Positions 54,523 to 62,918 of a stretch of DNA of 64,000 nt are shown here, piece after piece. Source of the stretch: Erysipelotrichaceae bacterium (GTDB taxonomy: Bacteria > Bacillota_I > Bacilli_A > Erysipelotrichales > Erysipelotrichaceae); contig JAUNNY010000001.1 in the NCBI GenBank assembly GCA_030531215.1, forward strand, positions 62,001-126,000. The letters are read 5' to 3'. The notes beneath the pieces were generated by a model. That model was given only the letters and a program-made list of their open reading frames with translations. It was not told where the DNA came from and ran no database searches. The position numbers and the translations under genes are program-made. The number at the start of each line of letters is the position of its first letter. Position 1 is the first letter of the stretch.

Positions 54523-55617
54523 ATGAATATATTAGTTATAAATCCAGGATCGACATCTACAAAGATTAGTGTTTATGAAAATGATTCAGAAATATTTACT
54601 AAAAGTGTTTTTCATGATGCGGATGTTTTAGAAAAATACAACAATATTAATGATCAAATTCCTTTTCGTAAGGAAGTTGTCTTGCAAATGCTTAATGACA
54701 ACGGAATAAACATTGAAGATATTGATGCTTTTGTCGGTAGAGGCGGTGGAGCTTACAGCCAAAAAGAAGGCGTTACAATAATAGATGAATATTTATATGC
54801 TGATACTTTAAAAGGCGTTGATGGAAGCGATCATCCAGCTAAACTTGGTGTCTTAATTGCTTATGATTTTGGTACAAAATATGGTAAACCTATGTATACT
54901 ATGAATCCTACCAATCTAGATGAGTTGACAGATGTTGCTAGGATCACAGGCATAGAAGGCGTATATCGCAGTCCTTCGAGTCACGCCTTAAATCAAAAAG
55001 CAGTTGCTAGATATTATTGTGAACAAAATAGTTTAGAATATGAAGATGTTAATTTGATTGTTGCACATATTGATGGTGGCATTACTATTGGTGCACATCA
55101 TCATGGCAAGATGATTGATTGTAATGTTGGTTCTGGTGGAGATGGACCATTTGCGCCAACGCGTGTCGGCTCCGTTCCAATTAGATCATTAATTGATTAT
55201 TTAAAAAAACATTCATTAAGTGAAGTCGAACAGATGCTTTCTAAAACAGGTGGCTTTGTTTCTTTCTTTGGTACTTCAAAAGCAGAAACAGTTAGAGAAA
55301 TGATGAATAAAGGTGATAAGAAAGCAACGATTGTTTGGCACGCTATGGTTTATAATATCGCAAAACAAATAGGTGCTATGTCTGCCGTATTAAAAGGTGA
55401 TGTTAAACAAATTATTCTTACTGGAGGATATATAAGATTTAATGATCTAGTAGAAGAAATCAAAGATTATTGTGGTTATATTGCACCTATAACAATCATT
55501 AAAGATAGAGAACAAGAAACATTAGCTTTAGAAGCATATAAAGTTTTAACTAATAAAAATAAAGCTATCGTTTATGAACGAAAGCCTGTATTTAACAAAT
55601 TTGATTTTGATGAATAA
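54523..55617 (+). CDS. buk: Butyrate kinase
   Basis: Acetokinase-family enzyme converting butyryl phosphate and ADP to butyrate and ATP (or branched-chain acyl phosphates). The 364 residues start INPGSTSTKISVYE (phosphate 1 motif) and include VGRGGGAY, SSHALNQKAVAR, HIDGGITIGAHHHGKMIDC (phosphate 2 and adenosine) and ILTGGYIRF. Length fits Buk rather than acetate kinase (about 400). The usual partner ptb (phosphotransbutyrylase) is not adjacent, so the acyl phosphate must come from elsewhere. The transcript is predicted leaderless. Confidence 0.93.
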   Translation: MNILVINPGSTSTKISVYENDSEIFTKSVFHDADVLEKYNNINDQIPFRKEVVLQMLNDNGINIEDIDAFVGRGGGAYSQKEGVTIIDEYLYADTLKGVDGSDHPAKLGVLIAYDFGTKYGKPMYTMNPTNLDELTDVARITGIEGVYRSPSSHALNQKAVARYYCEQNSLEYEDVNLIVAHIDGGITIGAHHHGKMIDCNVGSGGDGPFAPTRVGSVPIRSLIDYLKKHSLSEVEQMLSKTGGFVSFFGTSKAETVREMMNKGDKKATIVWHAMVYNIAKQIGAMSAVLKGDVKQIILTGGYIRFNDLVEEIKDYCGYIAPITIIKDREQETLALEAYKVLTNKNKAIVYERKPVFNKFDFDE

Positions 55618-55619
55618 GA

Positions 55620-55646
55620 AAAAGATGCTTGTGCATCTTTTCTTTT
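55620..55646 (+). terminator. Terminator of the butyrate kinase gene
   Basis: AAAAGATGC (55620-55628) pairs with GCATCTTTT (55633-55641) around TTGT, followed by CTTTT. Convergent with cspA. Confidence 0.8.
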
Positions 55647-55663
55647 AGTCTACGTTATTAAAT

Positions 55664-55861
55664 TTATTTTTTAACCACGTTAACTGCTTGTGGACCTTTT
55701 TCACCTTCATTAACTTCGTATTCAACAGTTGCACCCTCATCTAGAGTTTTGTAACCATCAGCTACGATTGCAGAGAAATGAACGAACACTTCCTTGCCGT
55801 CATCACCAGTGATAAAGCCATAGCCCTTAGAAGCATTGAACCACTTAACTTTACCTGTCAT
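55664..55861 (-). CDS. cspA: Cold-shock protein
   Basis: A 65-residue OB-fold RNA chaperone. [20 protein letters not shown] contains RNP1 (KGYGFI); VFVHFSAI is RNP2. The start at 55861 is supported by AAGGGGA and by the family N-terminus; upstream codons of the frame fall in the leader. The transcript leader (about 35-40 bases) is shorter than that of cold-inducible E. coli cspA, so regulation is probably not by a long thermosensor. The promoter is interleaved with the divergent S66 peptidase promoter. Confidence 0.95.
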   Translation of the reverse strand: MTGKVKWFNASKGYGFITGDDGKEVFVHFSAIVADGYKTLDEGATVEYEVNEGEKGPQAVNVVKK

Positions 55862-55898
55862 TAATATCCCCTTATCTAGCAAAACTATATGCACCTTT

Positions 55899-55928
55899 AT
55901 ATTATCATTTTTTTCAAACTATGTTCAA
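55899..55928 (-). promoter_or_regulatory. cspA promoter
   Basis: Minus-strand TTGAAC (55923-55928), 18-bp spacer, extended -10 TGaTAATAT (TAATAT at 55899-55904). Confidence 0.7.
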
Positions 55929-55951
55929 AATATTTTTACATTTAGTATAAT
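55924..55951 (+). promoter_or_regulatory. Promoter of the S66 peptidase gene
   Basis: TTCAAA (55924-55929), 16-bp spacer, TATAAT (55946-55951). The -35 shares bases with the divergent cspA -35. A normal leader with AAGGAGA follows. Confidence 0.55.
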
Positions 55952-55978
55952 TAAGAAAATCGTTAAGGAGAGACACGT

Positions 55979-56959
55979 ATGATATATCCAAAATTTATAA
56001 AAAAGAACGATACTATTGGTATTTGCGCACCTAGTGCTGGAATGGGCGATAGGCTTGAATCATTAGACGAATCTATTAAAACCATTAAGAAATGTGGATA
56101 TAAAGTTAAAGAAACCAAATCAGTTAGAAATTGTGGCGCTAGGAGTACAAGCGGTAAAAATAGAGCAAAGGAAATAGACGAATTAATAACTGATAAGAAT
56201 GTTAAGGTTGTAAGTTGTGCTACGGGTGGAGATTATATGTTAGAAATCTTACCATATATCAATTTTGATCATATCAAAGATAATCCTAAATGGATATTAG
56301 GAATGTCTGACCCAACAAATCTTTTATATACAGTAACCACTAAATTGGATATTGCTACAATGTATGGCCATAATGGCGCTGGATATACACTTGATTTAAA
56401 TCGTAGTAAGAAACAAAATCTTGATTATTTAAAAGGCGATATTAAGATTCAAAAATCATACAAGAAATATCAAAACTTTATTGATACTTGTAATGATATC
56501 AAGATATTAGATAAAGATGTGAAGTGGATAAGCAAAAAAGACGTTGACGTTACCGGAAGACTTATTGGTGGATGTTTAGAAGTTATTGAAAAGATTATTG
56601 GTACTGAATATGATTACACCAAAGAGTTCTTAGAGAAATATAAGGATGATGGTATTATTTGGTATTTTGATGTTTTTAATATGTCTAGTTATTCTTTCTA
56701 TTTAACGATGCTTCAATTTAAATATGCAGGATTCTTTAAATATTGCAAAGCTATCTTAATTGGTAGAGTTGCTTTTCCAACTATTGAAGATCCTAAATTT
56801 GATTATATTAAAGCTGCAGATTTAGCATTAAAAAACATCCCACATATCTGTGAGATGGATATTGGCCACACTAAACCTGGTATGACTTTAATTAATGGTG
56901 CAATATGTAATGTGAAATATCACGATGGTAAAGGTTCTATATCCTTTAAACTTCGTTAA
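55979..56959 (+). CDS. S66-family peptidase (LD-carboxypeptidase/MccF-like)
   Basis: A 326-residue serine peptidase. The N-terminal ICAPSAGMGDR is the family entry. The nucleophile Ser lies in ILGMSDPTNLL (about 112), the catalytic Glu is probably in GGCLEVIEKIIGTEYDY, and the His is in DIGHTKPGMTLINGA (about 300). MccF cleaves microcin C-type nucleotide peptides; LdcA trims the terminal D-Ala of wall tetrapeptides. The long middle insertion looks more MccF-like, but this is not certain. There is no signal peptide. AAGGAGA precedes the ATG. It overlaps the convergent MFS gene by four bases. Confidence 0.87.
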   Translation: MIYPKFIKKNDTIGICAPSAGMGDRLESLDESIKTIKKCGYKVKETKSVRNCGARSTSGKNRAKEIDELITDKNVKVVSCATGGDYMLEILPYINFDHIKDNPKWILGMSDPTNLLYTVTTKLDIATMYGHNGAGYTLDLNRSKKQNLDYLKGDIKIQKSYKKYQNFIDTCNDIKILDKDVKWISKKDVDVTGRLIGGCLEVIEKIIGTEYDYTKEFLEKYKDDGIIWYFDVFNMSSYSFYLTMLQFKYAGFFKYCKAILIGRVAFPTIEDPKFDYIKAADLALKNIPHICEMDIGHTKPGMTLINGAICNVKYHDGKGSISFKLR

Positions 56960-58125
56960 TTTTCATTCTTTAAGACGTAATGGGTGAAGAAAAATGCCGA
57001 TACTATACCGATAACTAAAGCAGAAATAAATAGAGCATTTAATCCTAAGTTATCAAATATGACACCAGCTAACGCTGATGATAGTATTGCCCCAAATCCA
57101 ATTCCCATTGAAAATAGAGCCTGTCCTCTGACGGTCTCTTTTTTATTTGTGGCTTGATTAATATACGAAATCATTGCAGGAAGTATTAAACCATATGAAC
57201 CTGCTTGGCATATTTGCGCAACGCACAACATAACTGTATTTGGCGCTAAAAAGATAATTAAATTTTTAATCACAAACATAAAAGCTGAAAAGATTAAACA
57301 TCTTTTAGTTCCGAACTTTAATTCTATTTTTTTGTATATATAGAACGAAGGGAATTCCATAAGCGTCTTTATCAAGATGATTAATCCTAGTGATGTTGAT
57401 CCTACGCCAATAGCGTTTAGTTTTAAGACATAGAAATTATCGATTAAAGTGTATCCTAAGAAGATAAATACGAACGAAACGATCACTTTAATGCAATTAG
57501 GATGATTATGTAGGAATTGTGAATAAGTTATTTCTTCTTCATCTTTATTATTGTTGTTTTTGTCTATATTAACATTATGGTTTAGAACTGTTAAAACAAT
57601 CATAGTTAATAGGCAAACAAGTGATCCTAATGATAGTGCAACTCTAAAAGGTAATCTTTCAAATAAAACGCCTAATAAAAAGCTAAACGTTCCAAAACCT
57701 ATTGAACCAAAAGCTCTCGCTCTTTGGAAATTTACGGCATAGTTATTATCGTTTAAGATAAAATGAGCAGAGTTATATAGCGCTTCTAATAAAGATACAG
57801 TAGCAATAATTGTAATAAAAGCAAAAGCCGCAATAACATTTGGTGAAAGTTCAATAACATTCAGCATACATGCACCAAAAGCAAATGCTGTTTCAATAAT
57901 CAATACTTGAATGATAGTTAATGTTTTCGATTTATCAGTAATATCAGAAATGAAAGGCTGCAAAATAAAGCCTACAACATTACCAATTGACATGATAATA
58001 CCAGCCATCGTAGAACTGAATCCTTTTTCTAGTAAGATGTATGAACCAAAAGAAAAAGTAAAGCCAGCATACATTTCGTATAGTACTAAGGCAGTTCCAT
58101 GTAAATAATTTATTTTTTTATTCAT
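56956..58125 (-). CDS. MFS transporter
   Basis: A 389-residue major-facilitator protein with twelve hydrophobic segments in two halves. The central Asn/Asp/Glu loop is near 195-205 (NHNVNIDKNNNNKDEEE). The loop 2-3 region FISDITDKSKT is a degenerate MFS motif A. The sequence resembles LacY/nucleoside-symporter-like 'MFS_1_like' carriers; the substrate is unknown. Its ATG overlaps the rhomboid stop (TAATG), so the two are coupled. I see no terminator at the convergent end. Confidence 0.88.
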   Translation of the reverse strand: MNKKINYLHGTALVLYEMYAGFTFSFGSYILLEKGFSSTMAGIIMSIGNVVGFILQPFISDITDKSKTLTIIQVLIIETAFAFGACMLNVIELSPNVIAAFAFITIIATVSLLEALYNSAHFILNDNNYAVNFQRARAFGSIGFGTFSFLLGVLFERLPFRVALSLGSLVCLLTMIVLTVLNHNVNIDKNNNNKDEEEITYSQFLHNHPNCIKVIVSFVFIFLGYTLIDNFYVLKLNAIGVGSTSLGLIILIKTLMEFPSFYIYKKIELKFGTKRCLIFSAFMFVIKNLIIFLAPNTVMLCVAQICQAGSYGLILPAMISYINQATNKKETVRGQALFSMGIGFGAILSSALAGVIFDNLGLNALFISALVIGIVSAFFFTHYVLKNEN

Positions 58126-58688
58126 TAGTTCTTCTTAAAAAACATTCCTAAAGCAGCACCCGAGATGCCACCGATAATATGCGTAATATGTGAAATAGTA
58201 TCAACAGTACTAATATCAGCTAAGAATTCGTTGCCAAGCCACAAAGCAGCAACAAGAATTAACGTGATAGGAATTCCATCACTTCTACCTGTTACTGATG
58301 CTAACAAAATAAAAGCAAAAACAACACCCGATGCACCCAAAAGGATAGTATCTGGATCAATTATTGAATGCATAATGCCTGTAACCAGGGCTGTAACAAC
58401 TATAACAACAATCAAACGATCGTGGTATTTTTCTTCTAACATTGGTCCTAATAACAAGATATATAGAAGATTTGAAGTTAAATGAGACCAACTCGCATGT
58501 CCAAAGACATGACCGATAAGCCTAATATAGGTTAGGGGATCTAACAAGCTAGAACGATATGTTGAAAATAGTAAATATGTAGATTCACCACCAGTAAGCA
58601 TTGAAAGCAATAATACAACAAGGCAAATTAGACAAAATCCAAGGGTAATTCTAGCATTGAAGTATATTCTAAAGCCGTTTTTCTTCAT
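58125..58688 (-). CDS. Rhomboid intramembrane serine protease
   Basis: A 187-residue membrane protease with about six helices. Catalytic Ser lies in LLGASGVVFAF (GxSG motif) and catalytic His in ISHITHIIGGISGA. The oxyanion HxxxN appears as SHLTSN, and LRLxGH-type loop 1 as YIRLIGHVFGHASW. All active-site residues are present. Substrates are not predictable. It starts with MKKNGFRIYF at an ATG preceded by TGcAATAAT with a six-base gap and no Shine-Dalgarno. It forms a two-gene unit with the MFS carrier and is divergent from a patatin-like phospholipase gene. Confidence 0.92.
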   Translation of the reverse strand: MKKNGFRIYFNARITLGFCLICLVVLLLSMLTGGESTYLLFSTYRSSLLDPLTYIRLIGHVFGHASWSHLTSNLLYILLLGPMLEEKYHDRLIVVIVVTALVTGIMHSIIDPDTILLGASGVVFAFILLASVTGRSDGIPITLILVAALWLGNEFLADISTVDTISHITHIIGGISGAALGMFFKKN

Positions 58689-58694
58689 ATTTTT

Positions 58695-58703
58695 ATTATT
58701 GCA
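58695..58703 (-). promoter_or_regulatory. Rhomboid gene extended -10, leaderless
   Basis: Minus-strand TGcAATAAT (AATAAT at 58695-58700) ends six bases before the ATG. It overlaps the -35 of the divergent patatin promoter, so the two promoters should compete. Confidence 0.5.
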
Positions 58704-58727
58704 TAATTTGTTCCTTTTTTTTAGAAT
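58699..58727 (+). promoter_or_regulatory. Patatin gene promoter, leaderless
   Basis: TTGCAT (58699-58704), 17-bp spacer, TAGAAT (58722-58727), then six bases and the ATG at 58734. There is no Shine-Dalgarno. Confidence 0.7.
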
Positions 58728-58733
58728 TAAAAC

Positions 58734-59585
58734 ATGGATTATAAAACTTCTTTAGTGCTTGAAGGTGGCGGATTACGTGGCGCATATACGGCAGGCTGCC
58801 TTTCGTGGTTATTAGATAATGGTTTAGAATTTGATAATGCTTATGGTATATCTACAGGCGCTATTCATTTGTGCAGTTACTTATTAAAATCAAAGAATTA
58901 TTTACGTATTATTTCTACACAATATATTAACGATAAAAGCTCAATTGGTGCCAAGTCTTTTTTGAGATGCGGAAGAATCGTTGATTACGATTATATGTTT
59001 AATACTTTGTTTATGGAAACTGTTCAATTTCCTTTCTCTAGATTAAAAGATATTAAATCTAGTGCATATATAGGCTTATATGAGTTGGAAAAGGGTGGAA
59101 CAGAATATCATCGTATTCAAGATATTTGTTTAAAAGAACTTCAAGCATCTACAACTTTGCCATTGATTGGCCAAGTAATGGAAATTGATGAGAATCGTCA
59201 TATCTTGGATGGTGGCATCACTGAAATGATTCCAATTAAGCAAGCAATCAAAGATGGCTGTAAGAAGCATTTGATAATCGCTACTAAACCAATTGATTAT
59301 GTAAGAAAACCATCAAAGAAGTTTATTGTTGATCTTATGAAATTGGTATATCCGAAGTGGCCAAGTGTTGCTGATGATTATAAAGTAAGAGATAAAAATT
59401 ATGTTGACCAAATTTCTAGAATTAAAAAGGTAATTGATGAAGGCGATGGATTATATATGTGCCCATCAAGAAAAACCAATGTCACTAGATTAGGCGGCAG
59501 TAAAGAAGAATTAGAAGATTTATATGAGCTTGGTTATCAAGACATGGAAGCTCAAAAGGAAAAAATATTTGCGTTATTTAAATAA
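58734..59585 (+). CDS. Patatin-like phospholipase
   Basis: A 283-residue lipid acyl hydrolase of the bacterial YjjU/RssA-like patatin group. The oxyanion hole is LEGGGLRGAYTAG (about 9-21), the nucleophile elbow G-I-S-T-G (Ser about 41) and the dyad Asp is in HILDGGITE (about 160). No signal peptide, so it acts in the cytosol or on the inner membrane face. Its 3' end overlaps the next gene by 17 bases. Confidence 0.92.
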   Translation: MDYKTSLVLEGGGLRGAYTAGCLSWLLDNGLEFDNAYGISTGAIHLCSYLLKSKNYLRIISTQYINDKSSIGAKSFLRCGRIVDYDYMFNTLFMETVQFPFSRLKDIKSSAYIGLYELEKGGTEYHRIQDICLKELQASTTLPLIGQVMEIDENRHILDGGITEMIPIKQAIKDGCKKHLIIATKPIDYVRKPSKKFIVDLMKLVYPKWPSVADDYKVRDKNYVDQISRIKKVIDEGDGLYMCPSRKTNVTRLGGSKEELEDLYELGYQDMEAQKEKIFALFK

Positions 59586-60816
59586 ACTATTAACAGTGTT
59601 AATATCTTTGACATTGTTTGGCTGTAGTTCTAATCAAGAAATAATACAAGAAGAAATTGAATACATAGAACCTATGAAAGAGGTTTTTATATTTGAAGAA
59701 ATTGATCGAGATCTTCAAAATAAAATACTTTATGCTAATAACAATCTTGATTATCAAAACTATCAATTTAAGATGCTTTTTTCCGATATATATGATCAGG
59801 ATGTTGAAGATATATTTGGTAATGTCGTTAATTTAAATGATTATAAATATCTAGTGTTTGATGTTATATCGACTGAATGTTCACATTGTAAAAAGATTGT
59901 ATCAGAGTATTTAGATGACTATCTAAATGGATATCCTGATTATCAGTTTGTACAATATTTTGATGAAGGAAATAAAGATGATATTTTAAAGTTTTATTCT
60001 GATTTGGGTGTTTCTATACCTGAAAAAGTTATCATTATAGAAAGAAGTGATGAGCTTCATGATTATATTTACAACAAAGTTGGTATGAAGGCTTATCCAA
60101 CACTTAATTTCTTTTTAGATGGTAAACTTAGATATTCAACGGTTGGCGAATTGGATATTCAAGCATATCGTAAAGCTATTGAAGTAGGTTTTATAGACCC
60201 TATTGAACAAGAAGATTTATTAAACAATGATGGTGAATCTTTGTTAGAACTTGATAGATCAATTGATGATGTAAAGAAATCTTTAAGTAAAGAAAACCAA
60301 GATAAAATCGCAAACCTTTCAGAAGATAAATATACCGAAGAATTGACTTATAAGCTTATGGGAAGTAAATGTGATTATGATGATTTATTAAAAGGCAATG
60401 CGATATATATAAGTGAAATAGATGATTATAGTTACTACAAAGATAAACAGGTTGTCTTGTTGTATATTTTTTTAGAATCAATAGAAGACGAAGATAGAAT
60501 AGACAAAGTTAATGAGCTTATCGCAAGTAATGATAATTATGAGTATATTGTTGTCTTTATTGAATCCACATCTTCGAGTTCAACCGTATATAAAAAGATG
60601 AACAAAAAAATAGAAGGAGCACCGATTGTTTCAATCTTGGGAAAGATGCCTGCTGATTTTTATAACTATGGTATGGTTGCTTTTCCTAGTGCAGTCTTCA
60701 TAGATAAGTCGACATTTACCGGAGGCTATTCAAAAATAAATGATGTTGAATCGTTTAACTATGCATTAGATTTATTCTTATCTGATAATAGTGTTGCTTA
60801 TGTTAAAAACAATTAA
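59569..60816 (+). CDS. Lipoprotein with tandem thioredoxin-like domains
   Basis: A 415-residue exported lipoprotein. I start at TTG 59569, which gives a short basic N-terminus and clean signal (RYLNKLLTVLISLTLFGC) and has AAGGA nine bases upstream; the longer frame inside the patatin gene would spoil the signal. The first thioredoxin fold (about 80-215) carries CSHC in ISTECSHCKK and the cis-Pro in MKAYPTLNFF. A second thioredoxin-like region (about 290-405; KQVVLLYIFLE... VAFPSAVFIDK) has no CxxC. A role in extracytoplasmic disulfide or methionine-sulfoxide chemistry is likely but unspecified. Confidence 0.78.
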   Translation: MRYLNKLLTVLISLTLFGCSSNQEIIQEEIEYIEPMKEVFIFEEIDRDLQNKILYANNNLDYQNYQFKMLFSDIYDQDVEDIFGNVVNLNDYKYLVFDVISTECSHCKKIVSEYLDDYLNGYPDYQFVQYFDEGNKDDILKFYSDLGVSIPEKVIIIERSDELHDYIYNKVGMKAYPTLNFFLDGKLRYSTVGELDIQAYRKAIEVGFIDPIEQEDLLNNDGESLLELDRSIDDVKKSLSKENQDKIANLSEDKYTEELTYKLMGSKCDYDDLLKGNAIYISEIDDYSYYKDKQVVLLYIFLESIEDEDRIDKVNELIASNDNYEYIVVFIESTSSSSTVYKKMNKKIEGAPIVSILGKMPADFYNYGMVAFPSAVFIDKSTFTGGYSKINDVESFNYALDLFLSDNSVAYVKNN

Positions 60817-61450
60817 ATGGTTTTCTATCAACATCAATTGAGAAAACCATTTTTTCATTTGTGATAGGGTGTAATAATTCTAGACTATAAGAATGAAGGG
60901 CAATTTGTTGCCCAACTTTAGCTTTTTTATTGTATCTTTGATCACCCCACAAGGCATGGTTTCGTGATGAGAATTGTACTCTTATTTGATGAGACCTTCC
61001 TGTTTTTAATGCAATCTTAACAAGTGCTAAATTATCTTTTCTTTTTAATGTTTCGTAATCGAGGAATGCTAACTTACCACGTTTATCTACTGTTACCGTA
61101 TTTGTTTTTTGATCTTTTAATAAATAGTCTTCAAAATGCCCTTTATCTTCAATGTTGTTGTCTTCGACGATTGCTAAATATGTTTTTTTGAAGCTGTGTT
61201 CTTGGACTTGTTTACTTAGTCTTGAGGCTGCTTTAGAAGTTTTCGCAAAGACACATACACCTGATACTGGTCTATCTAGACGATGAACCAATCCTAAATA
61301 AACATTACCTGGTTTATTATATTTTTCTTTCAGATATCCTTTACACATGCTTAAAAAATCTTCATCTTTAGAATCATCTTCTTGCATCGGAATGTTGATT
61401 GGTTTATTTACTACTAAAAGATGATTATCTTCGTATAGTACTTCGATCAT
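60803..61450 (-). CDS. Pseudouridine synthase of the RluA/RluD family
   Basis: A 215-residue enzyme isomerising uridine in rRNA or tRNA. The catalytic motif is VHRLDRPVSGVCVFAK (Asp about 59). LALVKIALKTGRSHQIRVQ and a C-terminal ALHSYSLELLHPITNE complete the family pattern. It lacks the N-terminal S4 domain of RluD, so it belongs to the shorter RluA/YjbO-like forms; the target is unknown. It overlaps the thioredoxin-like gene by 14 bases at its 3' end and shares an ATGA overlap with the methyltransferase gene upstream. Confidence 0.9.
   Translation of the reverse strand: MIEVLYEDNHLLVVNKPINIPMQEDDSKDEDFLSMCKGYLKEKYNKPGNVYLGLVHRLDRPVSGVCVFAKTSKAASRLSKQVQEHSFKKTYLAIVEDNNIEDKGHFEDYLLKDQKTNTVTVDKRGKLAFLDYETLKRKDNLALVKIALKTGRSHQIRVQFSSRNHALWGDQRYNKKAKVGQQIALHSYSLELLHPITNEKMVFSIDVDRKPFNCF
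60815..60855 (+). terminator. Terminator of the thioredoxin-like gene within the antisense pseudouridine synthase gene
   Basis: AAATGGTTTTCT (60815-60826) pairs with AGAAAACCATTT (60841-60852) around 14 bases, followed by T. It lies in the C-terminal codons of the convergent gene. Confidence 0.7.
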
Positions 61451-62310
61451 CTATACCACCTTGTTGTTTGACCACATGGTAAATAATAGTCTGAGTCCTT
61501 TATCTTGATGCCTATTTCATCAGCTTCAATTGTGCCTTGAAGGTTGTATTTTTTAGTATGAGTATCCATTAAGTTATACATTACTTGTTTTGAATATCCT
61601 GTGGTGTATGTATTGATAATAAAGAATAGCGGATTATCAGACAAGATGTTTAAACAATTCTCTATTAAAGGATTTATTTTTTCTTCAAATTTAAATAATT
61701 CGTTATCTGGTCCTCTTCCATATGATGGCGGGTCCATAATGATGCCATCGTATTTTCTTCCTCTTCTAGCTTCTCTTAAAATGAATTTTAAAGCATCATC
61801 GCAGATAAATCTTATAGTATGGTCTTCTAGATGAGATAAACGCATATTATCTTTAGCCCATTCAATAATGCCCTTAGATGCATCTAAATGAACGACTTCA
61901 TTAGCTCCAGCACTTGCGGCAACCATACTTGCAGCACCAGTATATCCAAATAGATTTAATACTTTAATATTTTTCTTGTGATTTATCTTTTCATAGATGA
62001 AATCCCAGTTAGCTGCTTGTTCAGGGAATAAACCAGTATGTTTAAAGCCTGTTGGAGCAACTTTAAAAGTCAAATCACGATAGTTTACAGTCCATGATTC
62101 TGGTAATTTATGTTTGTATTCCCAATAGCCACCACCAGAATTAGAACGGTGGTAGAAAGCATCGGCTTTTTCCCATAATTCTTCCTTCTGTTTTGACCAA
62201 ATTGCCATTGGATCTGGACGGCGTAAAATATAGCCTTTTATGTTTTCTAATTTTTCTTTATCCCCAGCATCTAATAAAGTATAATCGTTGAAATTTTGTG
62301 AATATATCAT
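61447..62310 (-). CDS. Class I SAM-dependent rRNA methyltransferase (RlmI/RlmK-like)
   Basis: A 287-residue enzyme related to the catalytic half of RlmI and RlmK. A short beta domain (about 1-85) precedes the Rossmann fold: VLNLFGYTGAASMVAASAGA (motif I, about 128-147), VVHLDASKGIIEWAKDN, FICDDALKFI and the active-site IIMDPPSYGRG (about 197-207). It lacks a PUA domain. In clostridial relatives such proteins are annotated as class I SAM-dependent methyltransferases without known target. The ATG follows TGaTAGAAT by six bases with no Shine-Dalgarno. Confidence 0.87.
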   Translation of the reverse strand: MIYSQNFNDYTLLDAGDKEKLENIKGYILRRPDPMAIWSKQKEELWEKADAFYHRSNSGGGYWEYKHKLPESWTVNYRDLTFKVAPTGFKHTGLFPEQAANWDFIYEKINHKKNIKVLNLFGYTGAASMVAASAGANEVVHLDASKGIIEWAKDNMRLSHLEDHTIRFICDDALKFILREARRGRKYDGIIMDPPSYGRGPDNELFKFEEKINPLIENCLNILSDNPLFFIINTYTTGYSKQVMYNLMDTHTKKYNLQGTIEADEIGIKIKDSDYYLPCGQTTRWYR

Positions 62311-62316
62311 GACTAA

Positions 62317-62325
62317 ATTCTATCA
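62317..62325 (-). promoter_or_regulatory. Methyltransferase gene extended -10, leaderless
   Basis: Minus-strand TGaTAGAAT (TAGAAT at 62317-62322) ends six bases before the ATG. The divergent NUDIX -10 lies 11 bases away. Confidence 0.6.
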
Positions 62326-62333
62326 TGTTGTTG

Positions 62334-62339
62334 TAAAAT
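62334..62339 (+). promoter_or_regulatory. NUDIX gene -10, leaderless
   Basis: TAAAAT ends six bases before the ATG at 62346. The -35 is weak at best. There is no Shine-Dalgarno. Confidence 0.55.
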
Positions 62340-62345
62340 ATTGCT

Positions 62346-62918
62346 ATGGACATAAGGAAACAGATTCTTGATTACGTGCCTTATAACGAACTAGAAGAAT
62401 CTGATAAAAAGACTATTCTAAAGTGTTTGGATATCTTTCCTGATATTTTTAGTAGAAGTAACTGTTTAGCTCATATGACTGCTAGTGCATGGGTAACAAA
62501 TAAAAATCATGACAAAATTTTGCTTGCTTATCATAATATCTATGATTCTTTTTCTTGGCTTGGTGGGCATTGTGATGGCGATGAAGATTGTCTAGCAGTA
62601 GCTATTAGAGAAGTTCAAGAAGAATCAGGAATTAATAATGTTGTTCCTGCTAGTGAAGATATTTTTTCTATAGAAGCATTAACGGTTGATGGACATTATA
62701 AAAAGGGGAAATATGTTTCTTGTCATTTGCATCTAAATGTTACATATTTATTAGAAGCAGATGATACAGAAACATTAAAAGTAAAAGAAGACGAAAATAG
62801 TGCAGTTAAGTGGTTTGATTTTGATAAAGCGGTAGCTGCATCTAATGAAAAGTGGTTTAGAGATAACGTTTATAGTAAACTTAACAACAAGATGAAGGAG
62901 TTTTATGAAAACAATTAA
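62346..62918 (+). CDS. NUDIX hydrolase
   Basis: A 190-residue pyrophosphohydrolase. The Nudix box GHCDGDEDCLAVAIREVQEE (plus SGI) fits G-x5-E-x7-REUxEExGU exactly, at about residues 77-99. The N-terminus (RKQILDYVPYNELEESDKK) and the late block DENSAVKWFDFDKAV match the group of larger NUDIX proteins often found in Bacillota; the substrate is unknown. Its 3' end overlaps the AAA-CYTH gene by 14 bases, implying a shared transcript and perhaps linked nucleotide or phosphate chemistry. Confidence 0.92.
   Translation: MDIRKQILDYVPYNELEESDKKTILKCLDIFPDIFSRSNCLAHMTASAWVTNKNHDKILLAYHNIYDSFSWLGGHCDGDEDCLAVAIREVQEESGINNVVPASEDIFSIEALTVDGHYKKGKYVSCHLHLNVTYLLEADDTETLKVKEDENSAVKWFDFDKAVAASNEKWFRDNVYSKLNNKMKEFYENN

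Noticed and set aside
59524..59568. Thioredoxin-like lipoprotein starting inside the patatin gene at ATG 59524
   Set aside because: It would add a long basic segment before the lipoprotein signal, whereas TTG 59569 has a correctly spaced Shine-Dalgarno.
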